This document shows positions 47,676 to 56,559 of a stretch of DNA of 64,000 nucleotides, in pieces (position 1 is the first letter of the stretch; each line of letters begins with the position of its first letter). This DNA is from Lysinibacillus fusiformis (GTDB lineage: Bacteria; Bacillota; Bacilli; Bacillales_A; Planococcaceae), in NCBI GenBank assembly GCA_030027265.1, contig JASENG010000001.1:434001-498000 (forward strand). The letters are read 5' to 3'. The position numbers and the translations under genes are program-made. The notes below the pieces were generated by a model, which was not told where the DNA came from, searched no databases, and saw only the letters and a list, made by a program, of their open reading frames with translations.

Positions 47676-48803
47676 ATGGCGGACAAGTCAGAACAATCAA
47701 AAGAAGTTGTCAATGGACAGACGGTTGACGAAGTTAAAACACTTTTACAAGAAAAAGCAAAAAAATCAAATGAAATTTCTATGCAGGAAATTTCAAGCAA
47801 ACTCACTCCATTTGAGCTAGAAAATGAAGAAATCTTCCATTTTGCCGAAGATATCGAAAAAAGTTTTGGTATCGAAGTAGATGGAAAAGAAGAGTTTGAA
47901 GAAGAAGTTTTAGCGAAACAAGAAGAGAGCGAAGAAGCATTTGATTTAAATGACTTAAGTGTTCCTCCTGGCGTGAAAATCAACGACCCTGTTCGTATGT
48001 ATCTAAAAGAAATTGGCCGTGTAGATTTACTTTCAGCAGAAGAAGAGATTAAGCTGGCAGAACGTATTGAGAATGGTGATGAAGAAGCACGAAAGCGTTT
48101 AGCTGAAGCCAATCTTCGTTTAGTTGTATCCATTGCCAAACGTTATGTAGGTCGAGGAATGCTGTTCCTTGATTTAATTCAAGAAGGTAATATGGGTCTT
48201 ATCAAAGCGGTTGAAAAGTTTGATTACCGTAAAGGATTTAAATTTTCAACTTACGCAACTTGGTGGATTCGCCAAGCGATTACACGTGCGATTGCCGACC
48301 AAGCGCGTACAATCCGTATTCCAGTTCATATGGTTGAAACCATTAATAAATTAATCCGTGTACAAAGACAATTATTACAAGACCTAGGACGTGAACCATC
48401 TCCAGAGGAAATTGGGGAAGAAATGGATTTAACTCCTGAAAAAGTGCGGGAAATTTTAAAAATCGCTCAAGAGCCAGTATCCTTGGAAACGCCAATCGGT
48501 GAAGAGGATGATTCCCATTTAGGGGATTTCATCGAAGACCATGAGGCACAATCACCATCAGATCATGCAGCATACGAGCTATTAAAAGAGCAGCTTGAAG
48601 ATGTCCTTGATACATTAACAGATCGAGAAGAGAATGTCTTGCGTCTGCGTTTTGGTTTAGATGATGGCCGTACTCGTACACTTGAAGAAGTAGGGAAAGT
48701 TTTCGGAGTAACGCGTGAACGAATTCGACAAATCGAGGCAAAAGCATTAAGAAAACTAAGACATCCTTCAAGAAGTAAACGTCTAAAAGACTTCCTGGAA
48801 TAA
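47676..48803 (+). CDS. sigA: Housekeeping sigma factor SigA
   Basis: 375 residues. Region 1.1 is acidic. Region 1.2 ([20 protein letters not shown]), region 2 ([20 protein letters not shown] ... [20 protein letters not shown]), region 3 and region 4 ([20 protein letters not shown]) are all canonical for the primary sigma factor. TAAGGAGGAAGG precedes the ATG. Promoters listed in this window with TTGACA/TATAAT boxes would be its targets. Confidence 0.98.
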   Translation: MADKSEQSKEVVNGQTVDEVKTLLQEKAKKSNEISMQEISSKLTPFELENEEIFHFAEDIEKSFGIEVDGKEEFEEEVLAKQEESEEAFDLNDLSVPPGVKINDPVRMYLKEIGRVDLLSAEEEIKLAERIENGDEEARKRLAEANLRLVVSIAKRYVGRGMLFLDLIQEGNMGLIKAVEKFDYRKGFKFSTYATWWIRQAITRAIADQARTIRIPVHMVETINKLIRVQRQLLQDLGREPSPEEIGEEMDLTPEKVREILKIAQEPVSLETPIGEEDDSHLGDFIEDHEAQSPSDHAAYELLKEQLEDVLDTLTDREENVLRLRFGLDDGRTRTLEEVGKVFGVTRERIRQIEAKALRKLRHPSRSKRLKDFLE

Positions 48804-48853
48804 TGAAAAGCTTCACAACTTCAAATTAAGTTGTTTCAAATGATAAAGTGCGT

Positions 48854-48888
48854 TAAAGGCATCCTGTGAAAAGGATGCCTTTTTTTAA
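48854..48888 (+). terminator. sigA terminator
   Basis: AAAGGCATCCT pairs with AGGATGCCTTT around loop GTGAAA, followed by TTTTTTT. Confidence 0.92.
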
Positions 48889-48981
48889 TGTTGAAATCAT
48901 TTGCGATTTTACATGTCATCTATCGAAAAAATAAGCTAAAATGGATACATACATAATTCAACAAGTTTTGGAGAATCATTT

Positions 48982-49539
48982 ATGGCAAATTCTAAGAAGA
49001 AAATTATTTTGAATGAAATATTATTTTGGAAACAAAATAAGTTACTACCTGATCAATATTGTGATTTTTTAATGACCCTCTATTCTGAAGGTAATGAAAT
49101 TGAGTTGGAGGAAGATATTAGTCATAAAAAATCAATCATCGCTAAAGAAAAAAGAAATAGATTAAAATTATTGCTATTTTTAGGAATGCTTTCGGTTGTT
49201 TTATTAGCAGCTTTATTTTTGGTTTCAGAACTAACATGGCTAGTGGCAATAGTCGTTGGAGCAATCGCAATAATCCTGATGGTTATGGCATATCGTTTTG
49301 CAAAGAAAAAAGAAATGCTGGCACCTATTTTACATATTTCCTCGGCTTTATTGCTTTTTGGAATATCCGTAAAAATCAGTAAAGAATATTTCTTTGAAAA
49401 CCAAATTGTTTTATATGCCTTGCTTATACTCAATTGTTTATTGTGGTTGTTTACAGGGTATAAATTTAAAATAATGTATTTTACAATTTCAGGCGTACTT
49501 GGGTTGCTCGTATTAATTGGATATCAAATATTTATTTGA
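48982..49539 (+). CDS. Unrecognised multi-pass membrane protein
   Basis: 185 residues. A soluble N-terminus of about 60 residues (ILNEILFWKQNKLLPDQYCD) is followed by about five membrane segments between residues 62 and 184, the first being LLLFLGMLSVVLLAALFLVS. The N-terminal LPDQYCDFLMTLYSEG motif is reminiscent of DUF2157-type membrane proteins, but I cannot confirm this. TTTTGGAGAATC precedes the ATG. Stands alone between sigA and an acyl-CoA dehydrogenase. Confidence 0.7.
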   Translation: MANSKKKIILNEILFWKQNKLLPDQYCDFLMTLYSEGNEIELEEDISHKKSIIAKEKRNRLKLLLFLGMLSVVLLAALFLVSELTWLVAIVVGAIAIILMVMAYRFAKKKEMLAPILHISSALLLFGISVKISKEYFFENQIVLYALLILNCLLWLFTGYKFKIMYFTISGVLGLLVLIGYQIFI

Positions 49540-49666
49540 CATAGTATCTCTTTAATAAGGGATACTTTTTTAGATTATACAGAGTCCTGCTTAATGAATA
49601 AATTAATTTTTTTCCCTGCATTCGAATATATTTCTAGGATGAAAAATATCGAAGTGGGGTGGGCAA

Positions 49667-50809
49667 ATGAACTTTGCATTAACGCAAGAACAAACCATGC
49701 TCTATAAAATGATCAAAGAATTTGCAGATGAGGTCGTAGCACCAGGAGCCATCGAAAGAGACCGTACAAAAACATTTCCGATAGATGTGTTTAAACAGCT
49801 TTCTGAAATGGGTATCATGGGATTGCCATTTCCAGAAGAATTCGGTGGTGCAGGGGCGGATACAATCAGTTTTGCTATTGTAACAGAAGAACTGAGCAGG
49901 GCATGTGCTTCTACAGGAATCACCTATTCGGCTCACATTTCCTTAGGAGGAGCACCAATCAATTTATTTGGCACAAAAGAACAAAAAGAAAATTATTTAG
50001 TGCCTATTTGTACAGGGGAATCCTTTGGAGCCTTTGGTTTAACAGAGCCAAATGCAGGGTCAGACGCAGGTGGAACTGAAACTCATGCGGAATTAAATGA
50101 TGATATCTTTACGATTAATGGATCGAAAATTTTTATAACAAATGCAAGCTTTGCAAAACATCTTGCCTTAACGGCGATTACTGCTACGAAAGATGGCAAG
50201 AAGGAAATTAGCGCGATTATCGTGCCAACAGACTCAGAAGGATTTACGATAAATAGCAACTATGAAAAAATGGGTCTAAATGCATCCAATACTACAGAAT
50301 TAATATTTGAAAATGTAAAAGTACCTAAAGAAAATCTTCTCGGTAAAAAAGGTAATGGCTTTAAACAGTTTTTAATCACTTTGGATGGGGGTAGAATAGG
50401 AATAGCGGCAATGGCCGTTGGAATTGCACAAGCTGCATTTGAAAAGTCGGTTTCTTACTCGAAACAAAGAAAACAGTTTGGGAAATCTTTATCTGAATTT
50501 CAAGCTACTCAGTTTAAGCTGGCTGACATGGCCGTGAAAATTGAATTAGCGCGCAATATGGTTTATAAAGCAGCTTGGTTAAAAGATCAGGGCAAACCTT
50601 TTAGCAAAGAAGCATCCATCGCCAAATATTACGCATCAGAAATAGCATTCGAAGTTGCCGATGAAGCAATACAAATTCATGGCGGTTATGGGTATATGAA
50701 AGAGTATGAAGTGGAAAGATATCTAAGAGATGCAAAATTATTAGAAATTGGTGAGGGAACGTCTGAAGTGCAAAAGCTGGTCATCGCCAGACACCTCTTA
50801 CATCAATAG
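49667..50809 (+). CDS. Acyl-CoA dehydrogenase
   Basis: 380 residues, the FAD enzyme of the short/branched-chain family. Signatures: FGAFGLTEPNAGSDAGGTET (FAD site), ITNASFAKHLALTAI, QIHGGYGYMKEYEVERYLRD, and the catalytic Glu, here E363 in IGEGTSEVQ. It oxidises acyl-CoA to trans-2-enoyl-CoA. Substrate length cannot be read from sequence; butyryl- or isovaleryl-CoA are plausible. GTGGGGTGGGC precedes the ATG. No other beta-oxidation genes are adjacent. Confidence 0.93.
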   Translation: MNFALTQEQTMLYKMIKEFADEVVAPGAIERDRTKTFPIDVFKQLSEMGIMGLPFPEEFGGAGADTISFAIVTEELSRACASTGITYSAHISLGGAPINLFGTKEQKENYLVPICTGESFGAFGLTEPNAGSDAGGTETHAELNDDIFTINGSKIFITNASFAKHLALTAITATKDGKKEISAIIVPTDSEGFTINSNYEKMGLNASNTTELIFENVKVPKENLLGKKGNGFKQFLITLDGGRIGIAAMAVGIAQAAFEKSVSYSKQRKQFGKSLSEFQATQFKLADMAVKIELARNMVYKAAWLKDQGKPFSKEASIAKYYASEIAFEVADEAIQIHGGYGYMKEYEVERYLRDAKLLEIGEGTSEVQKLVIARHLLHQ

Positions 50810-50829
50810 CTGATAATTGTCGAATTTGT

Positions 50830-50872
50830 GTCAAGCCTAGTAAAAGTTACCGTTTAGGGCTTTTCGTTTTTC
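50830..50872 (+). terminator. Terminator after the acyl-CoA dehydrogenase
   Basis: AAGCCTA pairs with TAGGGCTT across a short spacer, followed by TTCGTTTTTC. A weaker stem than its neighbours. Confidence 0.6.
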
Positions 50873-50955
50873 AAATAATGCAGTACAATAATTATTGTTG
50901 ACTAGATTCTATATTAATAGATGTAGAAAAATTAAACTCAAGGGAGGTTATCCTA

Positions 50956-51324
50956 ATGAAAAACAATCCTATTATTCCTTATATTCTAATTATGGCATTC
51001 GGTATTGGACTTATCTTCTTCATGTCATTAGAAGGCGCAGGAAATAAAGAAGAAATCGCAGCTGAGCATGGTGAAGAAGGCGGTGCTACTGAAGAAGGAG
51101 CAACTGCTTCTGAAGGTGCTGGCGGCGAAGAATTAGTAAGCGCTTGTATCGGTTGTCACGGTGGTGACTTAACTGGTGGTATGGGTCCTAAAATTGCTGG
51201 TTTAGATGCTGAGCATATCGTTGATGTTTTAACAAACGGTATTGAAGGTTCTCCAATGACTCCAGGATTAAGAACTGGTGCAGAGGCAGAAGCAATCGCT
51301 GAGTATATTTCTTCATTAGAATAA
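50956..51324 (+). CDS. cccA: Cytochrome c-550, membrane-anchored
   Basis: 122 residues. N-terminal membrane anchor (about 6-24), Glu/Gly-rich linker (30-58), then a small c-type cytochrome domain with heme motif C64-I-G-C67-H68. M101 in GSPMTPG is the likely sixth ligand. It transfers electrons on the outer face of the membrane to a c-type oxidase. GGGAGG is well placed before the ATG. The same gene lies near sigA in B. subtilis. Followed by a perfect terminator. Confidence 0.93.
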   Translation: MKNNPIIPYILIMAFGIGLIFFMSLEGAGNKEEIAAEHGEEGGATEEGATASEGAGGEELVSACIGCHGGDLTGGMGPKIAGLDAEHIVDVLTNGIEGSPMTPGLRTGAEAEAIAEYISSLE

Positions 51325-51337
51325 TAATGAAACTAGA

Positions 51338-51376
51338 GGCTACCTTATAAGCATTTCTTATAAGGTAGCCCTTTTA
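51338..51376 (+). terminator. cccA terminator
   Basis: GGCTACCTTATAAG (51338-51351) is perfectly complementary to CTTATAAGGTAGCC (51357-51370), loop CATTT, followed by CTTTT. Confidence 0.93.
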
Positions 51377-51479
51377 TCTTTTATATGGGAATCAGCCAGT
51401 ATCAATTTACCTTAAAAGACAAGTTCTTTAAATTTATATATAATAATACATAGAAATTAGAAAAAGGCGGTTTACTTAC

Positions 51480-52172
51480 ATGAACGCACAAAAATTATCA
51501 AAACGACTAGAAACTGTAGCATCCTTTGTTCCAACTGGTGCAGTTGTTGCAGATATTGGGAGTGACCATGCATACCTGCCATGCTATTTAGTACATAACG
51601 GAATCGTTGCGAAAGCAATTGCAGGCGAGGTAGTTAAGGGTCCTTTTGAATCTGCGTTAAAACAGGTGAAACTGGAAGGGATGGAGGAGCAAATAACTGT
51701 CCGGCTGGCTGATGGTTTAAAGGCAGTGGAAAAGAGAGATGGAGTGGACACAATCACGATTGCTGGTATGGGAGGTCCATTAATCGTCTCTATCTTAGAG
51801 AAGGATCCAGAGGCGCTAAATTCGGTTACACGACTAATTTTACAGCCTAATATTCATGCCAGGGTAATTAGAGAGTGGGCCATGAAAAATCATTGGGCTG
51901 TTTTAGATGAAATGATTCTAAAAGAAGATGAAAAAATATATGAAATTCTTGTGTTGCAGCGCGGTGAAATGGAGCTTTCTGAGCAAGAAATTTTACTGGG
52001 AAAACATTTGATGGCAAATAAATCAGAAGTTTTTGTCGAAAAATGGTCGAAAGAAATCGAAAATTGGAAACGTATATTAACTTCTATTGAACGTGCAGAT
52101 GCTACATCAGATATAGACAAGAAAAGAGAAGAAGTTACACATTTAATAAAGCTAGTCGAGGAGGCTTTATAA
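51480..52172 (+). CDS. trmK: tRNA (adenine22-N1)-methyltransferase TrmK
   Basis: 230 residues (YqfN). SAM motif VVADIGSDHAYLPCYLV (about 20-36), TITIAGMGGPLIVSIL, and ILQPNIHARVIREWA are TrmK signatures. The C-terminus is a coiled coil. It methylates A22 of some tRNAs. The ribosome binding site is modest (AAAAAGGCGG). The downstream yqfO begins four bases after its stop, the usual pairing. Confidence 0.94.
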   Translation: MNAQKLSKRLETVASFVPTGAVVADIGSDHAYLPCYLVHNGIVAKAIAGEVVKGPFESALKQVKLEGMEEQITVRLADGLKAVEKRDGVDTITIAGMGGPLIVSILEKDPEALNSVTRLILQPNIHARVIREWAMKNHWAVLDEMILKEDEKIYEILVLQRGEMELSEQEILLGKHLMANKSEVFVEKWSKEIENWKRILTSIERADATSDIDKKREEVTHLIKLVEEAL

Positions 52173-52176
52173 AATC

Positions 52177-53298
52177 ATGAAAAATGCAAATGGTCATGAA
52201 ATTATTCAACTATTTGAGAGCTGGTCCCCGAAAAAATTAGCATGTATGGATAATGATCCAATTGGATTGGCGATTGGGACTTTAAATAAAGCAGTATCAA
52301 AAGTTTTAGTTACGCTTGATGTAAATGAACAGGTAGCTGAAGAAGCGATTGAAAGAGGATGCCAACTCATCATTGCCCACCATCCTCCCATTTTTCGAAA
52401 GCTTTCAAATCTAAGAACAGATACACCAGCAGGAAAACTATATGAAAAATTAATAAAAAATGATATTGCCGTTTATGCAGCGCACACAAATCTTGACGTA
52501 GCAGAAGGCGGTGTAAACGATTTGCTTGCAGAAGCACTTCAACTTGAGAATTGTCAGATTCTAGAGAAGACCTACCATGAAAATCTTATGAAGCTTGCCG
52601 TTTTTGTACCAGATGATTATGCGCAGGAAGTACGTCTTGCCCTTGCTAAAGCTGGAGCAGGAAGCATTGGGAATTATGATGCATGCAGCTTCTCGACAAA
52701 TGGGGAAGGCCGTTTTAGAGCTCTTGAGGGTGCAGATCCATTTATCGGAGACATCGGTAAAATGGAAAAAACAGATGAAGAGAAAATCGAAGTAGTTTTT
52801 ACCACATCCAATAAAAATAAAGTTCTGAAAGCGATGCTTAATTCTCATCCCTATGAAGAGCCGGCATATGATTTGTATACATTAGCAGTTGAAACGAATG
52901 AGATGGGTCTAGGACGTGTAGGAACCCTAAAGGAACCAATGACCTTGGAACGCTTTGCAGAGCATGTAAAAACGCAACTAAACGTGCCTAGAGTCCGTGT
53001 TGTAGGAAATATAAACACGAGTATTAAAAAAGTGGCGGTCGTAGGTGGAGATGGAAATAAATACATTCATACGGCGAAGCGCTCAGGTGCAGATGTATTC
53101 GTCACTGGAGATATTGGTTTCCATATAGCTCAAGACGCAGAAAGTATTGGTTTAAATATTGTAGATCCTGGCCATCACGTTGAAAAGGTTATGATCAAAG
53201 GCGTTGCAGAAAAGATGGATAAATTATGTTCGGATGCGAAGCTTTCCGTTGAATTTGTTCAATCAGAAATCGATACTGAGCCGTTTACATTTATTTAA
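52177..53298 (+). CDS. yqfO: Nif3-like dinuclear metal-centre protein YqfO
   Basis: 373 residues, the long form with an inserted CutA-like domain (about 130-235, VFVPDDYAQEVRLALAKAGA ... NSHPYEEPAYDLY). Metal ligands are in IAHHPPIF, HTNLDVAEGG near the middle of the N-terminal half, and DPGHHVEK near the end. The family forms hexamers; its physiological reaction is unsettled (annotated GTP cyclohydrolase I type 2 in some databases). GAGGAGG lies 12 bases before the ATG, inside trmK. Confidence 0.93.
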   Translation: MKNANGHEIIQLFESWSPKKLACMDNDPIGLAIGTLNKAVSKVLVTLDVNEQVAEEAIERGCQLIIAHHPPIFRKLSNLRTDTPAGKLYEKLIKNDIAVYAAHTNLDVAEGGVNDLLAEALQLENCQILEKTYHENLMKLAVFVPDDYAQEVRLALAKAGAGSIGNYDACSFSTNGEGRFRALEGADPFIGDIGKMEKTDEEKIEVVFTTSNKNKVLKAMLNSHPYEEPAYDLYTLAVETNEMGLGRVGTLKEPMTLERFAEHVKTQLNVPRVRVVGNINTSIKKVAVVGGDGNKYIHTAKRSGADVFVTGDIGFHIAQDAESIGLNIVDPGHHVEKVMIKGVAEKMDKLCSDAKLSVEFVQSEIDTEPFTFI

Positions 53299-53334
53299 TG
53301 CACTATAGCAGTGAGAATAGGATGTTGTAAAATA

Positions 53335-53538
53335 ATGGGGAATAGTGGACGTGGATGGCTAATCATAGGTGCCATCATGATTATTATTGGGCTGATATTT
53401 GCAGGGTTAACCTCGTATTTCTTAGAGAACAAAATCGATCAATTAGTAGCAGCATGCGAAAAAGATGGAGGGGTACCAGTTGTCGAAAAAGGCGGCTTCA
53501 TTGTTACCACTTCCTTTGAATACGAGTGTAAGAAATAA
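53335..53538 (+). CDS. Small single-pass membrane protein
   Basis: 67 residues from ATG 53335 (an in-frame GTG at 53311 would add eight). One membrane helix (about 7-30, WLIIGAIMIIIGLIFAGLTS) precedes a short external region with two cysteines (AACEKDGG and YECKK), which could form a disulphide. AGGATG lies 10 bases upstream. It is followed by its own terminator. I do not recognise the family. Confidence 0.65.
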   Translation: MGNSGRGWLIIGAIMIIIGLIFAGLTSYFLENKIDQLVAACEKDGGVPVVEKGGFIVTTSFEYECKK

Positions 53539-53561
53539 ATAAGTTATTATTTATGAGCAAA

Positions 53562-53596
53562 AGGCATTCTGTTTTTTTCAGAATGTCTTTGTTTTT
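53562..53596 (+). terminator. Terminator followed by TTTTTG hexamer repeats
   Basis: GGCATTCTG (53563-53571) pairs with CAGAATGTC (53579-53587) and is followed by a run of TTTTTG units to about 53611. Confidence 0.8.
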
Positions 53597-53631
53597 GTTT
53601 TTGTTTTTGTTACTGCAGGAGGGTGCTAACG

Positions 53632-53712
53632 GTGAATAGGCATAGCGCTTTGTCCAGTTTTGCAGACCAGGAGCCCAAAGCGTTCAATACACTATTCAAT
53701 AAGGCACTTTAA
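53632..53712 (+). CDS. Possible 26-residue small protein
   Basis: GTG 53632 to TAA 53712, encoding MNRHSALSSFADQEPKAFNT and six more residues (LFNKAL). A near-ideal ribosome binding site (CAGGAGGGTG) lies about seven bases upstream. No membrane segment. It lies between two terminators, the upstream one on the plus strand and the dct terminator of the minus strand. The good ribosome binding site is the only evidence; it may be chance. Confidence 0.3.
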   Translation: MNRHSALSSFADQEPKAFNTLFNKAL

Positions 53713-53748
53713 TCAGTGCTAAAACAAAATTTCCTAGGCTATTTAAAA

Positions 53749-53793
53749 GAAAAAACTGTAGCCAAGCTCGAAAATACCAAGCTTGAACTACAG
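53749..53793 (-). terminator. Terminator of the dicarboxylate transporter gene
   Basis: CTGTAG (53756-53761) pairs with CTACAG (53788-53793), with inner pairing of AAGCT and AGCTT. On the minus strand it is followed by TTTTTTC. Confidence 0.85.
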
Positions 53794-53831
53794 CCTCCAA
53801 AACAATCTAAATTGCTTGAACTTATAAAGAG

Positions 53832-55082
53832 TTATGCACGAGATCGTGTTAACTCTGCATTAACTGCTTCGTCAAATTCTTTTTCTGATTTAGAAACGAC
53901 TACAGTAGCGACACCGTTACCAATTAAGTTCGTTACAGCACGAGCTTCCGACATGAAACGGTCAACCCCGATCAATAATGCAATCCCTTCAACAGGAATC
54001 ATTGGGAATGCTGCTAAAGTTGCCGCTAAAGTAATGAATCCTGAACCAGTTACACCAGCTGCACCTTTAGATGTGATCATTAAGATACCAAGCAAAGTGA
54101 TTATTTGAATCCAAGTTAAATCTACACCATAAGCCTGTGCAATGAATAATGCAGCCATTGATAGGTAAATAGCTGTACCATCTAAGTTGAATGAATAACC
54201 AGTAGGAACGACTAGCCCGACTACTTGTTTAGAACAACCGAATCTTTCTAATTTACGCATCATAGATGGAAGAGCAGATTCAGATGAAGACGTACCAATT
54301 ACTAAGAAAATTTCATCTTTAATGTAAGCAATAAATTTAAAGATATTGAAGCCAAAGAATTTCGCGATTGAACCTAATACGACGATTAAGAAGATGGCCA
54401 TTGTGATATAAACAGCAGCCATGAGCATTCCTAAGTTTCCAAGTGATTTGATGCCGAAGTTGCCGATAGTGTACGCCATTGCGCCAAATGCACCAATAGG
54501 CGAGAACTTCATAACCATACCAACGATTTTAAAGAAAATTTCCGAAACGAGTTCAAAGAAGTTAATAACTGGTTTTGATTTTTCGCCAAGTGCAGCAGCA
54601 GCCATACCGAATAATACAGCAGCAAATAGAGTGGGCAATAGCTCACCATTAGCTAAAGCACCAATAAAGTTTTCTGGTATAATACTTCCGATGAAAGCGC
54701 CAATTCCATGCTCTTGGTTTGCAGCAGCTTCTGTATATTGAGAAACGTCTGAACCATTTGCTGAATCTGTAGGAATTCCGGCACCTGCGTTTACAATAAG
54801 AGCAACTGCAATACCGATTGCTAGTGCGATTGTTGAAACGATTTCAAAGTAGAGTAAAGCTTTACCGCCAATTTTGCCAACTTTCTTCATATCACCCATT
54901 GCACCGATACCGATTGCAACTGTTAAGAAGATAATTGGAGTAATCATCATTTTGATTAATTTAATAAATAAGTCCGCTAAAATTTTTAGGCTAGCCCCGA
55001 ACTCCGGCCAAATTGCCCCAACAATAATCCCTAAAACAATTGCAATAATTACTTGAACAGTTAAGTTTTTAAGTAATTTCAT
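53832..55082 (-). CDS. dctP: C4-dicarboxylate:cation symporter (DctA/DctP type)
   Basis: 416 residues, DAACS family. Eight membrane helices plus re-entrant loops. Signatures: the serine-rich loop GTSSSESALPSMMRKL, SFNLDGTAIY in helix 7, SKGAAGVTGSGFITLAATL, and IGVDRFMSEARAVTNLIGNG in helix 8. The RFMSEARA arginine and context favour dicarboxylates over glutamate. I use ATG 55082; ATG 55094 is immediately adjacent to AAGGAGG and too close. A CcpA site and a palindrome lie upstream. Its neighbours encode a DctB-type binding protein and a DctS/DctR-type pair. Confidence 0.9.
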   Translation of the reverse strand: MKLLKNLTVQVIIAIVLGIIVGAIWPEFGASLKILADLFIKLIKMMITPIIFLTVAIGIGAMGDMKKVGKIGGKALLYFEIVSTIALAIGIAVALIVNAGAGIPTDSANGSDVSQYTEAAANQEHGIGAFIGSIIPENFIGALANGELLPTLFAAVLFGMAAAALGEKSKPVINFFELVSEIFFKIVGMVMKFSPIGAFGAMAYTIGNFGIKSLGNLGMLMAAVYITMAIFLIVVLGSIAKFFGFNIFKFIAYIKDEIFLVIGTSSSESALPSMMRKLERFGCSKQVVGLVVPTGYSFNLDGTAIYLSMAALFIAQAYGVDLTWIQIITLLGILMITSKGAAGVTGSGFITLAATLAAFPMIPVEGIALLIGVDRFMSEARAVTNLIGNGVATVVVSKSEKEFDEAVNAELTRSRA

Positions 55083-55222
55083 TTTCTCTTCCATCCTCCT
55101 TATGTAAGCAAAAAAATAAAAATGACATCGCTTTCAATATCTGAACCTATCATAACGCATAGTTTTCTAAAAAAACTGTTTAGTTTTTAAAGGTTATATC
55201 GTTCATTTTGTTCATTTCTTTG

Positions 55223-55236
55223 TGAAAACGCTCACA
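55223..55236. promoter_or_regulatory. cre site (CcpA operator) upstream of dctP
   Basis: TGAAAACGCTCACA matches the cre consensus TGWAANCGNTNWCA at all fixed positions. It lies about 30 bases downstream of a -10-like TATTAT (minus strand, 55265-55270), a position that usually gives glucose repression. Confidence 0.85.
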
Positions 55237-55273
55237 AACGCCTTTGTATCAGCATTTACACTGTTATAATACT

Positions 55274-55292
55274 AATTTCAATTCTTGAAATT
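55274..55292. promoter_or_regulatory. Perfect palindrome in the dctP promoter, candidate DctR site
   Basis: AATTTCAA (55274-55281), TTC, TTGAAATT (55285-55292). On the minus strand it occupies the -35 region of the putative dctP promoter, which otherwise lacks a good -35 box. This fits activation by a response regulator. Confidence 0.5.
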
Positions 55293-55320
55293 GTGTTATA
55301 GTACAAATTGAAGATAAATA

Positions 55321-55348
55321 AAAAAAGCTGCCCTTTTTGACAGGCAGC
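55321..55348 (-). terminator. Terminator of the DctB-type gene
   Basis: GCTGCC (55327-55332) pairs with GGCAGC (55343-55348). On the minus strand it is followed by TTTTTTT. It separates the binding-protein gene from dctP, so the two are transcribed independently. Confidence 0.88.
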
Positions 55349-55373
55349 ATAATATTGTTCATTTTGTTCTTTA

Positions 55374-56426
55374 TTATTCTATCCGATTATTAATTTCATC
55401 TAGAAGATCATCAAGATAATGCTCGTTTATATGGTTTTCGTAATGGCTGTAAATAGGCTGCAGTTTTTCTTTCCATTCGTTTTTAGTTTCTACGTCTAAT
55501 TCATAGATTTGAACATCGGAATTTGCTTTTAAATATAAAAGGTCTTCCTTATTAAACTCTTCAGCTTGTTCGAATTGCCAATCCTGCATTTCTGCAAGGG
55601 AATCAGTGATAATTTTTTGTATGTCTGCATCTAAGCTACCCCAAAAATCCTTATTCATCATGACGGCATACGCTAAAATTCCGTGATTTGAAAGGGTTAT
55701 TTGATTTTCCATTGTGTGAAATTGCTTTGAATAAATATTGGATATGGTATTTTCTTGTGCATCCACTACCTCTTGCTGTAAATCGGAATAGACTACACCG
55801 AATGAAGTGGCAATCGGCTTAGCATCTAGAAGTTTATATTGTTCATGCAAAATATCACTAGCCATCATCCGAATACGTTTCCCTTTAAATTGTTCTATGT
55901 CTATGATTGGGGAGGTAGAGGCTATTTGTTTAAAGCCATTATTCCAAAATGTTAAGCCCTTTACATTAATCCCCTCAAGTTCCTGTAACAGGGATTTACT
56001 GATCTGTCCGTTTAAAACCAATTTTAGTTGTTCATTATTTTCTATAATGAAAGGCAAATCTAGAACTTGCCAGTTAGGCAATGTGCCAGTCATCTTTGAG
56101 ATGGTTGGAGCAATCATCTGCACTTTATTTTCACGGAGTGCGTCCAATTCATTTTCATCATTATATAGCATGCCATTCGGATAAATTTGCACGACAACTT
56201 TACCATTACTTTTTTCTTCGACAAGCTCTTTAAATTTTTCAGCTGCAGCCCCTTTAGGTGTATTTTCAGCAACTACATGACTAAAATGGATGGTGATTTG
56301 GTCATCTAATCCCTGTTGTTCATCATCGTAAGGAAGAGCTGTTGTTGAAAAAATATTTTGACGATAACTAAATAGTACGATTAAGATAATGATGGCAATA
56401 AAAGAACCTGTTAGAAAGAATTTCAT
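55374..56426 (-). CDS. dctB: TRAP-type C4-dicarboxylate binding protein, DctB-like
   Basis: 350 residues. An N-terminal membrane anchor (about 3-22) is followed by a DctP/SBP-family ligand-binding fold: ITIHFSHVVAENTPKGAAAE, VVVQIYPNGMLYNDENELDAL, LPFIIENNEQ, RIRMMASDI and VVDAQENTISN. No TRAP membrane subunits are adjacent. In B. subtilis the equivalent protein (DctB, YdbE) works as a co-sensor with DctS. The divergent DctS-like kinase supports the same role here. ATG 56426 follows GGTGA; GTG 56438 is an alternative. Confidence 0.86.
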   Translation of the reverse strand: MKFFLTGSFIAIIILIVLFSYRQNIFSTTALPYDDEQQGLDDQITIHFSHVVAENTPKGAAAEKFKELVEEKSNGKVVVQIYPNGMLYNDENELDALRENKVQMIAPTISKMTGTLPNWQVLDLPFIIENNEQLKLVLNGQISKSLLQELEGINVKGLTFWNNGFKQIASTSPIIDIEQFKGKRIRMMASDILHEQYKLLDAKPIATSFGVVYSDLQQEVVDAQENTISNIYSKQFHTMENQITLSNHGILAYAVMMNKDFWGSLDADIQKIITDSLAEMQDWQFEQAEEFNKEDLLYLKANSDVQIYELDVETKNEWKEKLQPIYSHYENHINEHYLDDLLDEINNRIE

Positions 56427-56559
56427 TTTTTTCACCACAATTATTAAATTAGTATAATAAGTACAACACTAAGTTATTAAACAGCAGTTATACATATTTA
56501 TAGATAATTATAAACATTAAAACTATGATGTAACAGTTTTATTTAAGAGGGGGACAATA

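Noticed and set aside
47609-48139. Minus-strand 176-codon frame opposite sigA
   Set aside because: Serine-rich product typical of a frame antisense to an acidic coding region; sigA is certain.
53588-53611. TTTTTG hexamer run as a functional repeat
   Set aside because: It is a low-complexity tail of a terminator, with no sign of further structure.
53716-54108. Plus-strand 130-codon frame opposite dctP
   Set aside because: It is antisense to the conserved transporter and to its terminator, and its low-complexity product mirrors the transporter's helices.
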